The translations under genes and the position numbers were made by a program. Under the pieces are notes generated by a model. The model searched no databases and was not told the DNA's origin. It saw nothing but the letters and a program-made list of their open reading frames with translations. This document shows positions 1-8,434 of a DNA stretch of 60,431 bases, in pieces. Each line of letters begins with the position of its first letter. Position 1 is the stretch's first letter. Source of the stretch: Clostridia bacterium. Lineage in GTDB: Bacteria > Bacillota > Clostridia > Lachnospirales > Lachnospiraceae. The stretch covers positions 1-60,431 of the forward strand of contig QKAS01000042.1 of NCBI GenBank assembly GCA_003246295.1. The letters run 5' to 3'.

Positions 1-900
1 AATCTTCACATGAAGATTCGTTAATCCAGTTGTATTAAATTCAACACCTAAAAATCCCGGTTCATTCACCAGCTTCAGATTGTCCGCGCATAGATCTGCT
101 TCTTTTGAAAGACCAAATGTTTCAACGATACAGGTGTGATCCTGAATCATTTCTTTCCAGTGACTGTCGTCTGCATTGACCAGACCAAGTCTGCATTGTC
201 TGAATAAAAGTCGTTTACAAGAAAGATATTCATCAAAATCTTTATGTTCATTCGGTCCGATATGATCTGGTTCCAAATTTGTAAAAATTCCAATTTCAAA
301 TATGAATCCTTGTGTTCTATGTAGCATAAGACCCTGTGATGAGACTTCCATCACAACAATTTCGCAACCTTCTTTTAACATCGTTGCAAAAGTTTCCTGC
401 AAAACATAAGACTCTGGGGTCGTGTTTTTTGCAGGAATATGCTTATCTTTTATAATTGTTTCAATAGTACCAATTAAACCCACCTGATATCCTGCCTTTT
501 CCAGAATCGATTTGATCAAATAGGTCGTTGTCGTTTTTCCTTTTGTTCCTGTGACTCCAATCACCTTTAGCCGTTCTGCAGGATTTCCAAAATAAGCAGC
601 TGCTATAAATGCCATTGCATATCTGGAATTATCCACCTGAAGAAAAACTGTATTTGATGTTTTTATCTCTGATAGTTCTACTTCTCCTTCAACCACGACA
701 GCTGCCGCTCCCATTTCTACTGCCTGTTGTATATAATCATGTCCATCCGCATTTGCACCACGTATACATATAAAAAGACAATTCTTAATTATTTTTCTGG
801 AATCATAAACCACGCTGCTGATTTCAATTTCTGCAGGATTATCGTTGTAGTTTCCTACTATTTTATAATTTATTTGATTGATCAACTGTTCAAGCTTCAT
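1..900 (-). CDS. murE: UDP-N-acetylmuramyl-tripeptide synthetase (MurE-like), 3' end cut by window
   Basis: Mur ligase family, cytoplasmic ATP-dependent addition of the third stem-peptide residue to UDP-MurNAc-dipeptide. I translated the minus strand from the ATG at 898-900 (AAGGAAG ribosome site about 7 nt upstream); the frame stays open to base 1, giving 300 residues of an expected 480-500. An N-terminal Mur substrate domain is followed near residues 112-121 by the ATP loop TGTKGKTTT (most MurE have TGTNGKTTT), then the LEPDHIGP and EYLSCKRLLF segments; the Lys of the latter fits the carbamylated lysine of MurE. The amino-acid-selecting motif (DNPR in DAP enzymes) lies outside the window, so DAP or Lys specificity is unknown. 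It has its own promoter and lies beyond the recJ terminator. It could be a second MurE paralogue rather than the essential one. Confidence 0.85.
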   Translation of the reverse strand, partial: MKLEQLINQINYKIVGNYNDNPAEIEISSVVYDSRKIIKNCLFICIRGANADGHDYIQQAVEMGAAAVVVEGEVELSEIKTSNTVFLQVDNSRYAMAFIAAAYFGNPAERLKVIGVTGTKGKTTTTYLIKSILEKAGYQVGLIGTIETIIKDKHIPAKNTTPESYVLQETFATMLKEGCEIVVMEVSSQGLMLHRTQGFIFEIGIFTNLEPDHIGPNEHKDFDEYLSCKRLLFRQCRLGLVNADDSHWKEMIQDHTCIVETFGLSKEADLCADNLKLVNEPGFLGVEFNTTGLTNLHVKI

Positions 901-953
901 ATGAACTTCCTTCTTTCCCTGATGATTCATAATACTTCAAGATAACATAAATA

Positions 954-982
954 AAGATAGCATAAAAACACCCTGTTTTCAA
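954..982 (-). promoter_or_regulatory. promoter for the murE-like gene
   Basis: Minus strand TTGAAA (977-982), 17-bp spacer, TATCTT (954-959), with TG one base before the -10 (extended -10). It lies about 55 nt upstream of the murE start and just after the recJ terminator. Confidence 0.55.
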
Positions 983-1024
983 CTAAACACCGCGAAAGCA
1001 TTCTATTTAAAGTGCAATATCAGT

Positions 1025-1064
1025 AATAGAAAAACACCGATTCCGCAGTTGCGTTACCGGTGTT
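1025..1064 (-). terminator. intrinsic terminator of the scfA-scfB-secDF-recJ operon
   Basis: AACACCG (1033-1039) pairs with CGGTGTT (1058-1064); an inner CGCA/TGCG stem (1044-1053) closes the loop. On the minus strand the hairpin is followed by TTTTTCTATT. It lies about 150 nt beyond the recJ stop. The remaining space 1065-1212 holds only a G-rich run and a weak dyad (1085-1108), with no gene. Confidence 0.75.
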
Positions 1065-1212
1065 CTTCATCTTATGAGGGGGGGAGATAGTGAGTTCATC
1101 AACTATCTGAATTTTATTTTAGCGATTAATTGTGTTCATTTTGTGTTTATTTCATAAAAAAAGCTGGAACTTTATGAATAAAATCTAAGTCATTCCTTAA
1201 GAAAATAATTCC

Positions 1213-2973
1213 TTATTCAAAATCTTTTATTACAATCTGTATTGTCTGCTTGCCACGGAACTCATTGATTTCAGGAGAATATACAATGGAAAACTTAAGT
1301 TTATGTCTTTGTCCATTAAAAAGACCTGACATCGCACCCTCCCCATATCTTTCTGCGATCTTTTCTTTCATGGAAGAAGTATCTCCAAAGCTGATTCCTT
1401 CGTATTGTGTTCCATTTTCATCTTCGATCGACAATTTTAATACATTTGCATTTTGTCCCAATATCCTTGCTCCAGTAAAATAAATATCTTTTTGTGCAAA
1501 AAGTGGTTTCGGATTGCCTATTCCATAGGGTTCCAGGGTTTCCAGTTCTTTTATAAAAGGCATATCTGCAAATTTTAAAGGCATCGGAATATCTATATAG
1601 ATTTTTTCCAGAAAATCATCGTCTGTAAGCTTACAACTAGCATTCATGCTTGTTCTAAAAAGATCGATATTTTCTCTTTTCATAGACAATCCTGCCGCCA
1701 GTTTATGCCCTCCATACTTTGTAAACAATTCCTTATGCGCAGACATCTGCTCATACATATGAAAGGCTTCAATCGATCTTCCAGAACCTTTGACACCATC
1801 TTCTGCATCCGTCAGTACAAAAGTTGGTTTGCCATATTTTTCTCTGATTCTACCTGCAATGATACCCGCAAGACTTTCATGACAATCCGGTAAATAAAGT
1901 ACCAATACCTGGTCTTGTTTCCCCAGAGTGCTTTCCAGCAGGTGGCATGCTTCTTCAACACCTTTTTGTGTCATGTCTTTTCTGCTGTCATTGAGGCTTT
2001 TCAACTCGTTCGCAAGCTGCATCGCTTTATTAAAATCTTGTTCATCAAATAGTTCCAATGCATTTAAAGCCGTATCAAGTCTTCCCGTAGCATTCAGACA
2101 TGGGCACAGGATAAATCCAAGATGATATGGTGTCAGCGTTTTTTCCAGCAATCCATTGACTGCAATCAATGCCCTCAAACCTACATTTTTTGAATTTATG
2201 ATTTTTTTCAGACCATTTTTAACAATAATGCGATTCTCATCGAGCAACGGCATAACATCTCCTACCGTTGCAATACACGCAAACTCAAGTAATTCCGATA
2301 ATAAATCTGACTGTATAGAAAACGTTTCAAAACAGCCTTCCATCAGTTTATATGCTACCACCGCTCCACAAATAGAAGAATATGGGTAATTGCAACCCTC
2401 CTGTTTAGGGTCAATAACAGCATCGGCAGGCGGAACGATAAATCGCCTGCCTGCCTCGCTCTCTTCATATGGAACTTCATGATGGTCCGTTATAATGACT
2501 GACATGCCCAATTGTTTTGCGTATTCAATCTGCGTAAAGGCCGAAATACCGTTGTCACATGTAACGATAGTGTCAATCCCATCGTCATGCGCTTCTGCAA
2601 TTAATGCCTCATTGATTCCATAACCATCTCTGATTCTGTGTGGAATCGCAACATCGACTTGTGCACCGCATGCGCTTAATCCTCGCTTCAAAATATAGGA
2701 AGAACATATCCCATCAACATCGTAATCGCCAATCACACGAATTCTGCTGCCGTCGCTTATTTTTTTACGAAGCAAGCAGATCGCCTTCTCCATATCTTTT
2801 AATAGATATGGAGAATATAAATCTTCTATCTTACCATATAAGAATTTATTAATTTCTTCATTTGTAACAAGTTCTCTGTTTCTAAGGATCCTTGCCAACA
2901 TTGGACTGATTGAAAACTCTCTGGCGATTGCATCAAAATCCGCCCGCTTTGAAGTAACAAACCATTTTGCCAT
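1213..2973 (-). CDS. recJ: single-stranded-DNA-specific exonuclease RecJ
   Basis: 5'-3' single-strand DNA exonuclease of recombination and mismatch/base excision repair. The DHH phosphoesterase core is visible: DYDVDG at residues 83-88, the TCDNG segment near 138-142 and DHH at 163-165, which together bind the two metal ions; the DHHA1 half contains the NATGRLDTA segment, followed by the C-terminal OB-like region. At 586 residues it is the usual length for Clostridia. The ATG is one base after the secDF stop, with only a weak GAAAAG site, so translation is probably coupled to secDF. It is the last gene of the scfA operon, followed by a terminator. Confidence 0.95.
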   Translation of the reverse strand: MAKWFVTSKRADFDAIAREFSISPMLARILRNRELVTNEEINKFLYGKIEDLYSPYLLKDMEKAICLLRKKISDGSRIRVIGDYDVDGICSSYILKRGLSACGAQVDVAIPHRIRDGYGINEALIAEAHDDGIDTIVTCDNGISAFTQIEYAKQLGMSVIITDHHEVPYEESEAGRRFIVPPADAVIDPKQEGCNYPYSSICGAVVAYKLMEGCFETFSIQSDLLSELLEFACIATVGDVMPLLDENRIIVKNGLKKIINSKNVGLRALIAVNGLLEKTLTPYHLGFILCPCLNATGRLDTALNALELFDEQDFNKAMQLANELKSLNDSRKDMTQKGVEEACHLLESTLGKQDQVLVLYLPDCHESLAGIIAGRIREKYGKPTFVLTDAEDGVKGSGRSIEAFHMYEQMSAHKELFTKYGGHKLAAGLSMKRENIDLFRTSMNASCKLTDDDFLEKIYIDIPMPLKFADMPFIKELETLEPYGIGNPKPLFAQKDIYFTGARILGQNANVLKLSIEDENGTQYEGISFGDTSSMKEKIAERYGEGAMSGLFNGQRHKLKFSIVYSPEINEFRGKQTIQIVIKDFE

Positions 2974-2974
2974 A

Positions 2975-5221
2975 TTATTTTACAGCTTTCTTTTCCACAA
3001 ATTTTGTTTTAAAGATATACCATAGTCCACCTGTAATACATACAGAAGAATATGTTCCACATACAATACCTACCATGAGTGGTAATGCAAACTCTCGAAT
3101 GGATGTTACACCTAATACAAACAATACCGCTACCATGATAAATGTTGTTAATGATGTGAAAATACTTCTCGAAAGTGTCTGTGATATACTTCTGTCTACC
3201 AACTCTTCCAGACTTTCTTTTTTGGTCATAAGTGCTTTATTCTCACGGATCCTGTCAAAAATAACAATCGTTGCATTAATAGAATACCCTACAATCGTAA
3301 GCATACATGCTATGAAGGTACTGCCGACAGATACTCTTGCCACTGCATAAAATGCGAGTACTACAAGCACATCGTGTACCAATGCGAGCACTGCACTGGA
3401 TGCAAATCTGATATCTTTAAATCTGAACCAGATATATGCAAGCATACAGATTGTTGCTATCAGAACTGCAACAACTGCATCAGATTTCATTTCAGAACTG
3501 ATTGTTGAACTAATCGTTTCTGCTGTAATCAGATCTGGGTTGATTTGGAAAGAATCTACTAACGCCTGATCAAGAGATTCTCTTTCAGCAACGCTAAGTG
3601 TTCTTGTCTTAATAATTACTTCATTGGTTCCAGTTACTTTCTGAGTCTGAATGTTATTATCTCCCGTTACTGACGAAACCACCGGTAGAACCTTTGATTC
3701 TATATCAGTCAGTGATAAATCTTCATTAAAAGTAATATTGGTAGAAGTTCCACCTTTAAACTCCAGGCTGTAATTAAGCTCCTGCCCTGTTGTTGATTTA
3801 TTGATTCCCATCACTACAAAGCCACCAATAATAACCACCAGGGATGCAACAATGAATATAATTCTTTTTGATATAAAAGAAATTGGTTTTCTTTCTTTCA
3901 TGACGCCGTACCACTTTACATCCTTAAGACCAAGCGCATACATAGCATTCAGAATCATTTTTGTTATTACTAGTGCTGTAAACATAGAAATCACAATACC
4001 AAGTGCCAGTGTCTGTGCAAATCCTTTGACACCACCTGATCCCTTAATACCAAGTACCAGTGCTGCAATCAATGTTGTAACATTTCCATCTACAATCGCT
4101 GACATTGCTTTTTCAAATCCTATTTTGATAGAGGAACTTACCGTTTTGCCCGTCGCGAGTTCTTCCCTGATTCTGGCAAAGATAATAACGTTGGCATCAA
4201 CAGCCATACCAATAGACAAAATAATACCTGCAATCCCTGGAAGTGTCAGCGTAATATCAAATGCTTCCAGTAAAATAACCACTAAAGAAATGTAAATGCA
4301 AAGTGCAAGTACAGAAGCAAGTCCTGGAATCAGATAAACTGCTATCATAAAGATTGCTACCAGTGCAAAACCAATTATACCCGCCTTCAGGCTTGTATTA
4401 ATTGCTGACTCTCCAAGTTGTGCACCTACTACGTTAGAGCGCAGCTCTTCCAACTGCAATTTAAGTCCACCAATTCTGATTGTAGATGCAAGTTTTTCAG
4501 CTTCTTCAAAAGAGCTCATATTTGTGATGTTGGCACGTCCATCTGCAATTACTGAATTAACAGTAGGGACGCTGACGAAGGTCTCATCGTAATAAATAGC
4601 AATCGTTTCACCATTTTCATATGCTTTTTTTGTTGCCTCAGCAAATTTAGTACTTCCTTCTGCTGTAAATTCGAGATCAACTGCGTACTCATTATTGCCC
4701 ATATCGTTGGTAATCTGTCCAGCCTGGGCTGCTTTTACTTCTGTTCCTGATAGAACAACAGATCCATCTGCCTGGAGTTCTTCCAGTGTTTTATTCAGAA
4801 CATAGGAATAGGTCGAATAATCAAGACTGTAATTCTCATTTCCTTCGCTATCTGTCTGTGCAATAAAATAAAGAGACCCTGGTTTTCCAAGTTCTTCCAA
4901 AATGCTATTTGCATCAGTAACGCCTGGAATCTCAATGTTAATTCTGTTGTCGCCTTCCTGATAGACCTGTGACTCTGTACTATAACCTTCTACACGCTTT
5001 TGCAGCTTATAAATTGTATCCGCCATATCTTCGGCTGAAGGATTATCCTCTCCCACTACCTGATAAGTAATGCTGACACCACCCGCAAGGTCAAGTCCCT
5101 GTTTGATTTGCGATGCCGACCCTGCTCTTTCTGATCCGATTCCCATGATTGCTGTGTAAGCAAGCCCTGTAATCAGCAGTACAACGATAATCAGTGTACT
5201 GATACCCCTGCTCTTTTTCAT
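2975..5221 (-). CDS. secDF: protein translocase subunit SecDF (SecD-SecF fusion)
   Basis: Membrane accessory of the Sec translocon that uses the ion gradient to pull secreted protein across the membrane. SecD and SecF are fused in one chain of 748 residues, each half with an N-terminal helix, an exported domain and a block of transmembrane helices; the second half restarts near 'PISFISKRIIF'. The start chosen is the ATG at 5219-5221 (protein begins MKKSRG, then a hydrophobic helix), preceded by AAGGAG at ideal distance; a longer frame opens 54 nt earlier but lacks a site. The start overlaps the scfB stop as ATGA. RecJ follows after one base. Confidence 0.95.
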   Translation of the reverse strand: MKKSRGISTLIIVVLLITGLAYTAIMGIGSERAGSASQIKQGLDLAGGVSITYQVVGEDNPSAEDMADTIYKLQKRVEGYSTESQVYQEGDNRINIEIPGVTDANSILEELGKPGSLYFIAQTDSEGNENYSLDYSTYSYVLNKTLEELQADGSVVLSGTEVKAAQAGQITNDMGNNEYAVDLEFTAEGSTKFAEATKKAYENGETIAIYYDETFVSVPTVNSVIADGRANITNMSSFEEAEKLASTIRIGGLKLQLEELRSNVVGAQLGESAINTSLKAGIIGFALVAIFMIAVYLIPGLASVLALCIYISLVVILLEAFDITLTLPGIAGIILSIGMAVDANVIIFARIREELATGKTVSSSIKIGFEKAMSAIVDGNVTTLIAALVLGIKGSGGVKGFAQTLALGIVISMFTALVITKMILNAMYALGLKDVKWYGVMKERKPISFISKRIIFIVASLVVIIGGFVVMGINKSTTGQELNYSLEFKGGTSTNITFNEDLSLTDIESKVLPVVSSVTGDNNIQTQKVTGTNEVIIKTRTLSVAERESLDQALVDSFQINPDLITAETISSTISSEMKSDAVVAVLIATICMLAYIWFRFKDIRFASSAVLALVHDVLVVLAFYAVARVSVGSTFIACMLTIVGYSINATIVIFDRIRENKALMTKKESLEELVDRSISQTLSRSIFTSLTTFIMVAVLFVLGVTSIREFALPLMVGIVCGTYSSVCITGGLWYIFKTKFVEKKAVK

Positions 5222-6657
5222 TCTTCGTTCTCCTTCTCGTCTTCGGCCATAGCCGCTTTTATCATGATTGCACACTCAACTCGTTTTCGTTGCAATTCAC
5301 ATCCTGGATCATATACCCCATTGATACTTCCTTTATAATTATATGCATTGGCAGCACAACCACCACTACAATAGAACTTTGCAAAACAATTCTTACACTC
5401 TTCTTTTGCATATACATTACAAGCTTTGAACTCTTCTCTGATGGCTGTATTTACAATGCCAGTATCTACATTCCCCATAATGAATTCTTCTTTACCCACA
5501 AATTGATGACATGGATAAAAATCACCCCATGGTGTGACTGCAAGATATTCTGTTCCTGATCCACATCCTGAAAGTCTTTTCGCAACACATGGACCACCCG
5601 AAAGGTCAATCATAAAGTGAAAGAAATTAAATCCTTCTCCTTTTTTGTTCTTTTCGATGATCATTTTTGCAAGCCTGTCATATTCATTCATAATAACCGG
5701 GATATCTTCCGGACGAAGTGCATAACTTTCTGTTTCTTCTGCAACGACTGGTTCTACAGAAATCTGTTTAAATCCTAGTTCTGCAAGATGCATTACATCT
5801 TCTGCAAAATCAAGATTATTATGTGTAAATGTCCCTCTCACATAATAATCCATCTGGTCTCTGCTTTCCGCCGCTTTGATGAACTTTGGAACAATATGTT
5901 CATAGCTCCCCTGTCCGCCACGATATGGGCGCATACGATCATGTACTTCTTTTCTTCCGTCTATGCTTAGCACAAGATTGCTCATTTCGCGATTGGCAAA
6001 TTCTTGAATGTCATCATTCAATAGTACACCATTTGTTGTGAGTGTAAATCTGAACTTCTTATGGTGTGTCTCTTCCATGGATCTGCCATATGCAACCAGA
6101 TCTTTTACGACCTGCCAGTTCATGAGTGGTTCTCCACCAAAAAAGTCAACCTCCAGATTTACTCTGTTTCCTGAGTTGGCAACCAGAAAATCTAATGCTT
6201 TTTTTCCAACTTCATAACTCATGAGTGCTCTACGTCCATGATACTCGCCTTCTTCCGCAAAGCAGTATTTACAAGCCAGATTACAGTCATGTGCAATATG
6301 AAGACATAATGCTTTTACAACGGTTTCTCTGCTCTTAAAGCCATCAATATAAGACTCATATACATCCTCTGTAAATAACATATCTGCCTCACAGAGTTCA
6401 AATATTTCCTGCATTGCTTCCAAAATCAAAGCTTTTTCTGCATTACTTTCGATTGTCTGGTATTCTTTGATCACGGCTTGTGTCAACTCATTTTTTATTT
6501 GTTCTGAGATAACTGTGCCTGATTTTATTCCAGCTTTCTTTAATTGTTTTTCTACGATCGGTGACAACGCGTAAACGAGTTCGTCAACGATATGCACACA
6601 TCCGCTGTTTACATCCAACATGATGTGGTATCCATTATTGTAATACTGATGAATCAA
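5218..6657 (-). CDS. scfB: SCIFF-peptide radical SAM maturase (thioether cross-link-forming)
   Basis: Radical SAM/SPASM enzyme that forms Cys-to-Thr thioether bonds in the SCIFF peptide encoded just upstream. Seen: an N-terminal peptide-recognition-like region (residues 1-100), the radical SAM cluster motif CNLACKYC (Cys125, 129, 132), a GGEPL segment, and a C-terminal SPASM domain with clustered cysteines (CGSG, YPCHQF, CKNCFAKFYCSGGC, DPGC) for auxiliary clusters. The length, 479 residues, is typical. The start codon is TTG at 6655-6657 with GGAAGG upstream. The gene overlaps secDF by 4 nt and follows scfA after an intergenic hairpin, which suggests less maturase than peptide. Confidence 0.95.
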   Translation of the reverse strand: MIHQYYNNGYHIMLDVNSGCVHIVDELVYALSPIVEKQLKKAGIKSGTVISEQIKNELTQAVIKEYQTIESNAEKALILEAMQEIFELCEADMLFTEDVYESYIDGFKSRETVVKALCLHIAHDCNLACKYCFAEEGEYHGRRALMSYEVGKKALDFLVANSGNRVNLEVDFFGGEPLMNWQVVKDLVAYGRSMEETHHKKFRFTLTTNGVLLNDDIQEFANREMSNLVLSIDGRKEVHDRMRPYRGGQGSYEHIVPKFIKAAESRDQMDYYVRGTFTHNNLDFAEDVMHLAELGFKQISVEPVVAEETESYALRPEDIPVIMNEYDRLAKMIIEKNKKGEGFNFFHFMIDLSGGPCVAKRLSGCGSGTEYLAVTPWGDFYPCHQFVGKEEFIMGNVDTGIVNTAIREEFKACNVYAKEECKNCFAKFYCSGGCAANAYNYKGSINGVYDPGCELQRKRVECAIMIKAAMAEDEKENEE

Positions 6658-6705
6658 TTTCTTTTCCTTCCCGCCAGCCGGATCTTCATTCCGTTTATAG
6701 CATAA

Positions 6706-6733
6706 ATAAGCAGCGACGCAAATCGCTGCTTAT
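6706..6733 (-). other. intergenic hairpin between scfA and scfB
   Basis: Perfect 11-bp inverted repeat, ATAAGCAGCGA (6706-6716) and TCGCTGCTTAT (6723-6733), six-base loop. On the minus strand it is followed by TTATGC rather than a full T-run, so it is a weak terminator or an mRNA 3'-end protector for the peptide message rather than a full stop. Confidence 0.6.
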
Positions 6734-6746
6734 ATCACTTCGTTCA

Positions 6747-6890
6747 TTATTTTACTTTTTCGCAGCTCTGATTGCCTACAGTGCATGATGTTTTGCAAGC
6801 AGACTGGCAAGATGTCTGGCATTCTCCACATCCACCGTTTTTCATGGATTTTTTTAAATCCCTGGTGCTCAATGTTTTGATATGTTTCAT
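6747..6890 (-). CDS. scfA: SCIFF peptide (six-cysteine ribosomally made, modified peptide)
   Basis: Precursor peptide of the SCIFF family, 47 residues, read directly from the minus strand: it begins MKHIKTLSTRDLKKS and ends NQSCEKVK. Six cysteines at 21, 24, 28, 32, 36 and 43, with interspersed Thr and Ser, fit the family pattern of thioether cross-linking by the adjacent maturase. The ATG (6888-6890) has an AAGGAGG site 8 nt upstream and an extended -10 promoter. The family is nearly universal in Clostridia and its biological role is still unsettled. A longer frame overlapping it (6730-6912) is out of phase and has no support. Very easily missed because of its length. Confidence 0.97.
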   Translation of the reverse strand: MKHIKTLSTRDLKKSMKNGGCGECQTSCQSACKTSCTVGNQSCEKVK

Positions 6891-6922
6891 AACATAGCCC
6901 TCCTTTATTCATAACTTAGTTT

Positions 6923-6951
6923 AGTATAGCATACCTTATTCTCTATTGAAA
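6923..6951 (-). promoter_or_regulatory. promoter of scfA-scfB-secDF-recJ
   Basis: Extended -10 TGCTATACT (TATACT at 6923-6928) with a weak -35 TTTCAA (6946-6951) at 17 bp, about 33 nt upstream of the scfA start. It is back-to-back with the plus-strand promoter at 6992. Confidence 0.65.
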
Positions 6952-6991
6952 GTATTTTTTTGGGCTTTTCTATAGACTCTTACGGCTTTTC

Positions 6992-7021
6992 TTGACAATA
7001 TAGTCTGCATTATTGTATATT
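6992..7021 (+). promoter_or_regulatory. promoter of the CNNM/HlyC gene
   Basis: TTGACA (6992-6997), 18-bp spacer, TATATT (7016-7021), preceded by a T-rich stretch. The ribosome site AAGGAGTG follows at 7046-7053. Confidence 0.7.
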
Positions 7022-7061
7022 CTGCATATACTATGCTTATAATAAAAGGAGTGATTTTATT

Positions 7062-8384
7062 TTGGACACACAGAGTGTCACCCAGCTTATCGTTATCCTG
7101 ATTCTTATTTTATTGTCAGGTTTTTTCTCTTCTGCTGAAACAGCGCTGACTATGGTGAATCGTATGCGGCTTCGTACATTAGTGGAAGAAGATTTCAAAC
7201 ATGCGGCAACCCTGCAAAAAGTAATTGATCAATATGGTAACATGTTAAGCACAATCCTGATTGGAAACAACATCGTTAATATTTCCGCATCAGCCATGGC
7301 AACAACACTGGCTATCCGTATTTTTGGCAATTATGCTGTTGGTTTTGCAACCGGTATCTTAACCATTGTTGTCCTGATTTTTGGAGAAATCGTTCCAAAA
7401 ACACTAGCTTCAACCAATTCTGAAAAAATTGCACTTGCATATAGCTCAACGATTTATCTGTTGATGAAGATTATGACCCCTGTCATTAAGATTATTGATG
7501 GTATTGCAAATATCTTCTTTCGATTGTTCCGCATTAATGCTGATGCATCAGATTCCGGTATTACAGAAAGTGAATTAAAGACCATCGTTGATGTAAGTCA
7601 CGAAGGTGGCATTATAGAAACTGAAGAACGTGAAATGATCTACAATGTGTTTGATTTTGGTGACTCGCTTGCAAAAGATATTATGATCCCCCGAATCGAT
7701 ATGACGACAATCAGTATTGACTCTACCTATGATGAACTTCTTGAAACATTTAAAGAATCCATGTATACCAGAATTCCTGTTTATGAGAATGATACGGCGA
7801 ACATTATCGGTCTTGTAAATGTCAAAGACCTGCTACTGGTAGAAAATACTTCTGAGTTCCGTATTCGAAGCATTTTAAGAGAAGCTTATTATACTTACGA
7901 ATTCAAAAAAACGGCTGACTTATTAATGGAAATGCGACAAAGCGCTTCCAGTGTTGCCTTTGTTTTGAACGAATATGGTGCAACCGTTGGATTGATCACT
8001 CTGGAAGACCTTCTGGAAGAAATTGTTGGCGAAATCAGGGATGAATATGATGAAGATGAAAATGAATTCATCAAGCAGATTTCTGATCGAGAATATTTAA
8101 TTACTGGTTCCATGAAATTAGATGACATCAACGATGCGCTGAAGACCAGTTTTGATTCAGAAAACTATGACTCCATTGGCGGAATCATGATTGAATTTTT
8201 AGATAAACTTCCACAAGCAGGTGAAAGTGTTGTCCTTGAAGATGGAACCACTCTGACAGCAGACTCCATAAAGCAAAATAGAATCGAATGGGTTCATATG
8301 TTGCTCCCTCTTGCATCAGACGAACAGTCATCCTCTGAAACGGAAGGTGACCTGGAAACTACAAGCTCAGAACCCGAACTATAA
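7062..8384 (+). CDS. CNNM/CorC-HlyC family membrane protein with paired CBS domains
   Basis: Predicted membrane ion-transport protein (CNNM/CorB type, usually linked with Mg2+ or Co2+ efflux). Seen: an N-terminal DUF21/CNNM transmembrane domain (residues about 5-190, opening with a long hydrophobic helix then GFFSSAETAL), two CBS repeats (about 205-330; MIPRIDM and LEDLLEEIVGEI segments), and a C-terminal CorC_HlyC domain (about 345-425). The start is TTG at 7062-7064, set by AAGGAGTG 8 nt before it; no closer ATG fits. The acidic, Ser/Glu-rich tail is unstructured. The gene stands alone, ending in a terminator shared with the convergent kinase gene. The older 'hemolysin C' label is not functional evidence. 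Confidence 0.9.
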   Translation: MDTQSVTQLIVILILILLSGFFSSAETALTMVNRMRLRTLVEEDFKHAATLQKVIDQYGNMLSTILIGNNIVNISASAMATTLAIRIFGNYAVGFATGILTIVVLIFGEIVPKTLASTNSEKIALAYSSTIYLLMKIMTPVIKIIDGIANIFFRLFRINADASDSGITESELKTIVDVSHEGGIIETEEREMIYNVFDFGDSLAKDIMIPRIDMTTISIDSTYDELLETFKESMYTRIPVYENDTANIIGLVNVKDLLLVENTSEFRIRSILREAYYTYEFKKTADLLMEMRQSASSVAFVLNEYGATVGLITLEDLLEEIVGEIRDEYDEDENEFIKQISDREYLITGSMKLDDINDALKTSFDSENYDSIGGIMIEFLDKLPQAGESVVLEDGTTLTADSIKQNRIEWVHMLLPLASDEQSSSETEGDLETTSSEPEL

Positions 8385-8392
8385 AACAAAAC

Positions 8393-8434
8393 ATGCTCTG
8401 TGATGTTATAACACATCGCAGAGCATTATTTTTG
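8393..8434. terminator. bidirectional terminator
   Basis: A 14-bp stem (8393-8406 with 8413-8426, one T-G pair) is followed on the plus strand by TTATTTTTG and on the minus strand by TTTTGTTTTA. It serves the convergent CNNM gene and the kinase gene, whose stop codon lies inside the hairpin. Confidence 0.85.

Noticed and set aside
1085..1108. AGATAGT...ACTATCT hairpin after a G7 run
   Set aside because: Short A/T-rich stem, no firm T-run, no gene reading into it on the plus strand.
3801..4295. 164-codon plus-strand frame
   Set aside because: Antisense shadow of secDF; Ile/Thr-rich with no start signals.
6730..6912. 60-codon open frame on the minus strand over the SCIFF gene
   Set aside because: It is out of phase with scfA, its protein has no family features, and the ribosome site at 6900 fits the scfA ATG. 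The SCIFF frame with six cysteines is clearly the real gene.
7062..8384. 'Hemolysin' as the function of the HlyC-like gene
   Set aside because: The name comes from an old label; the CNNM-CBS-CorC domain order points to ion transport, not a toxin.
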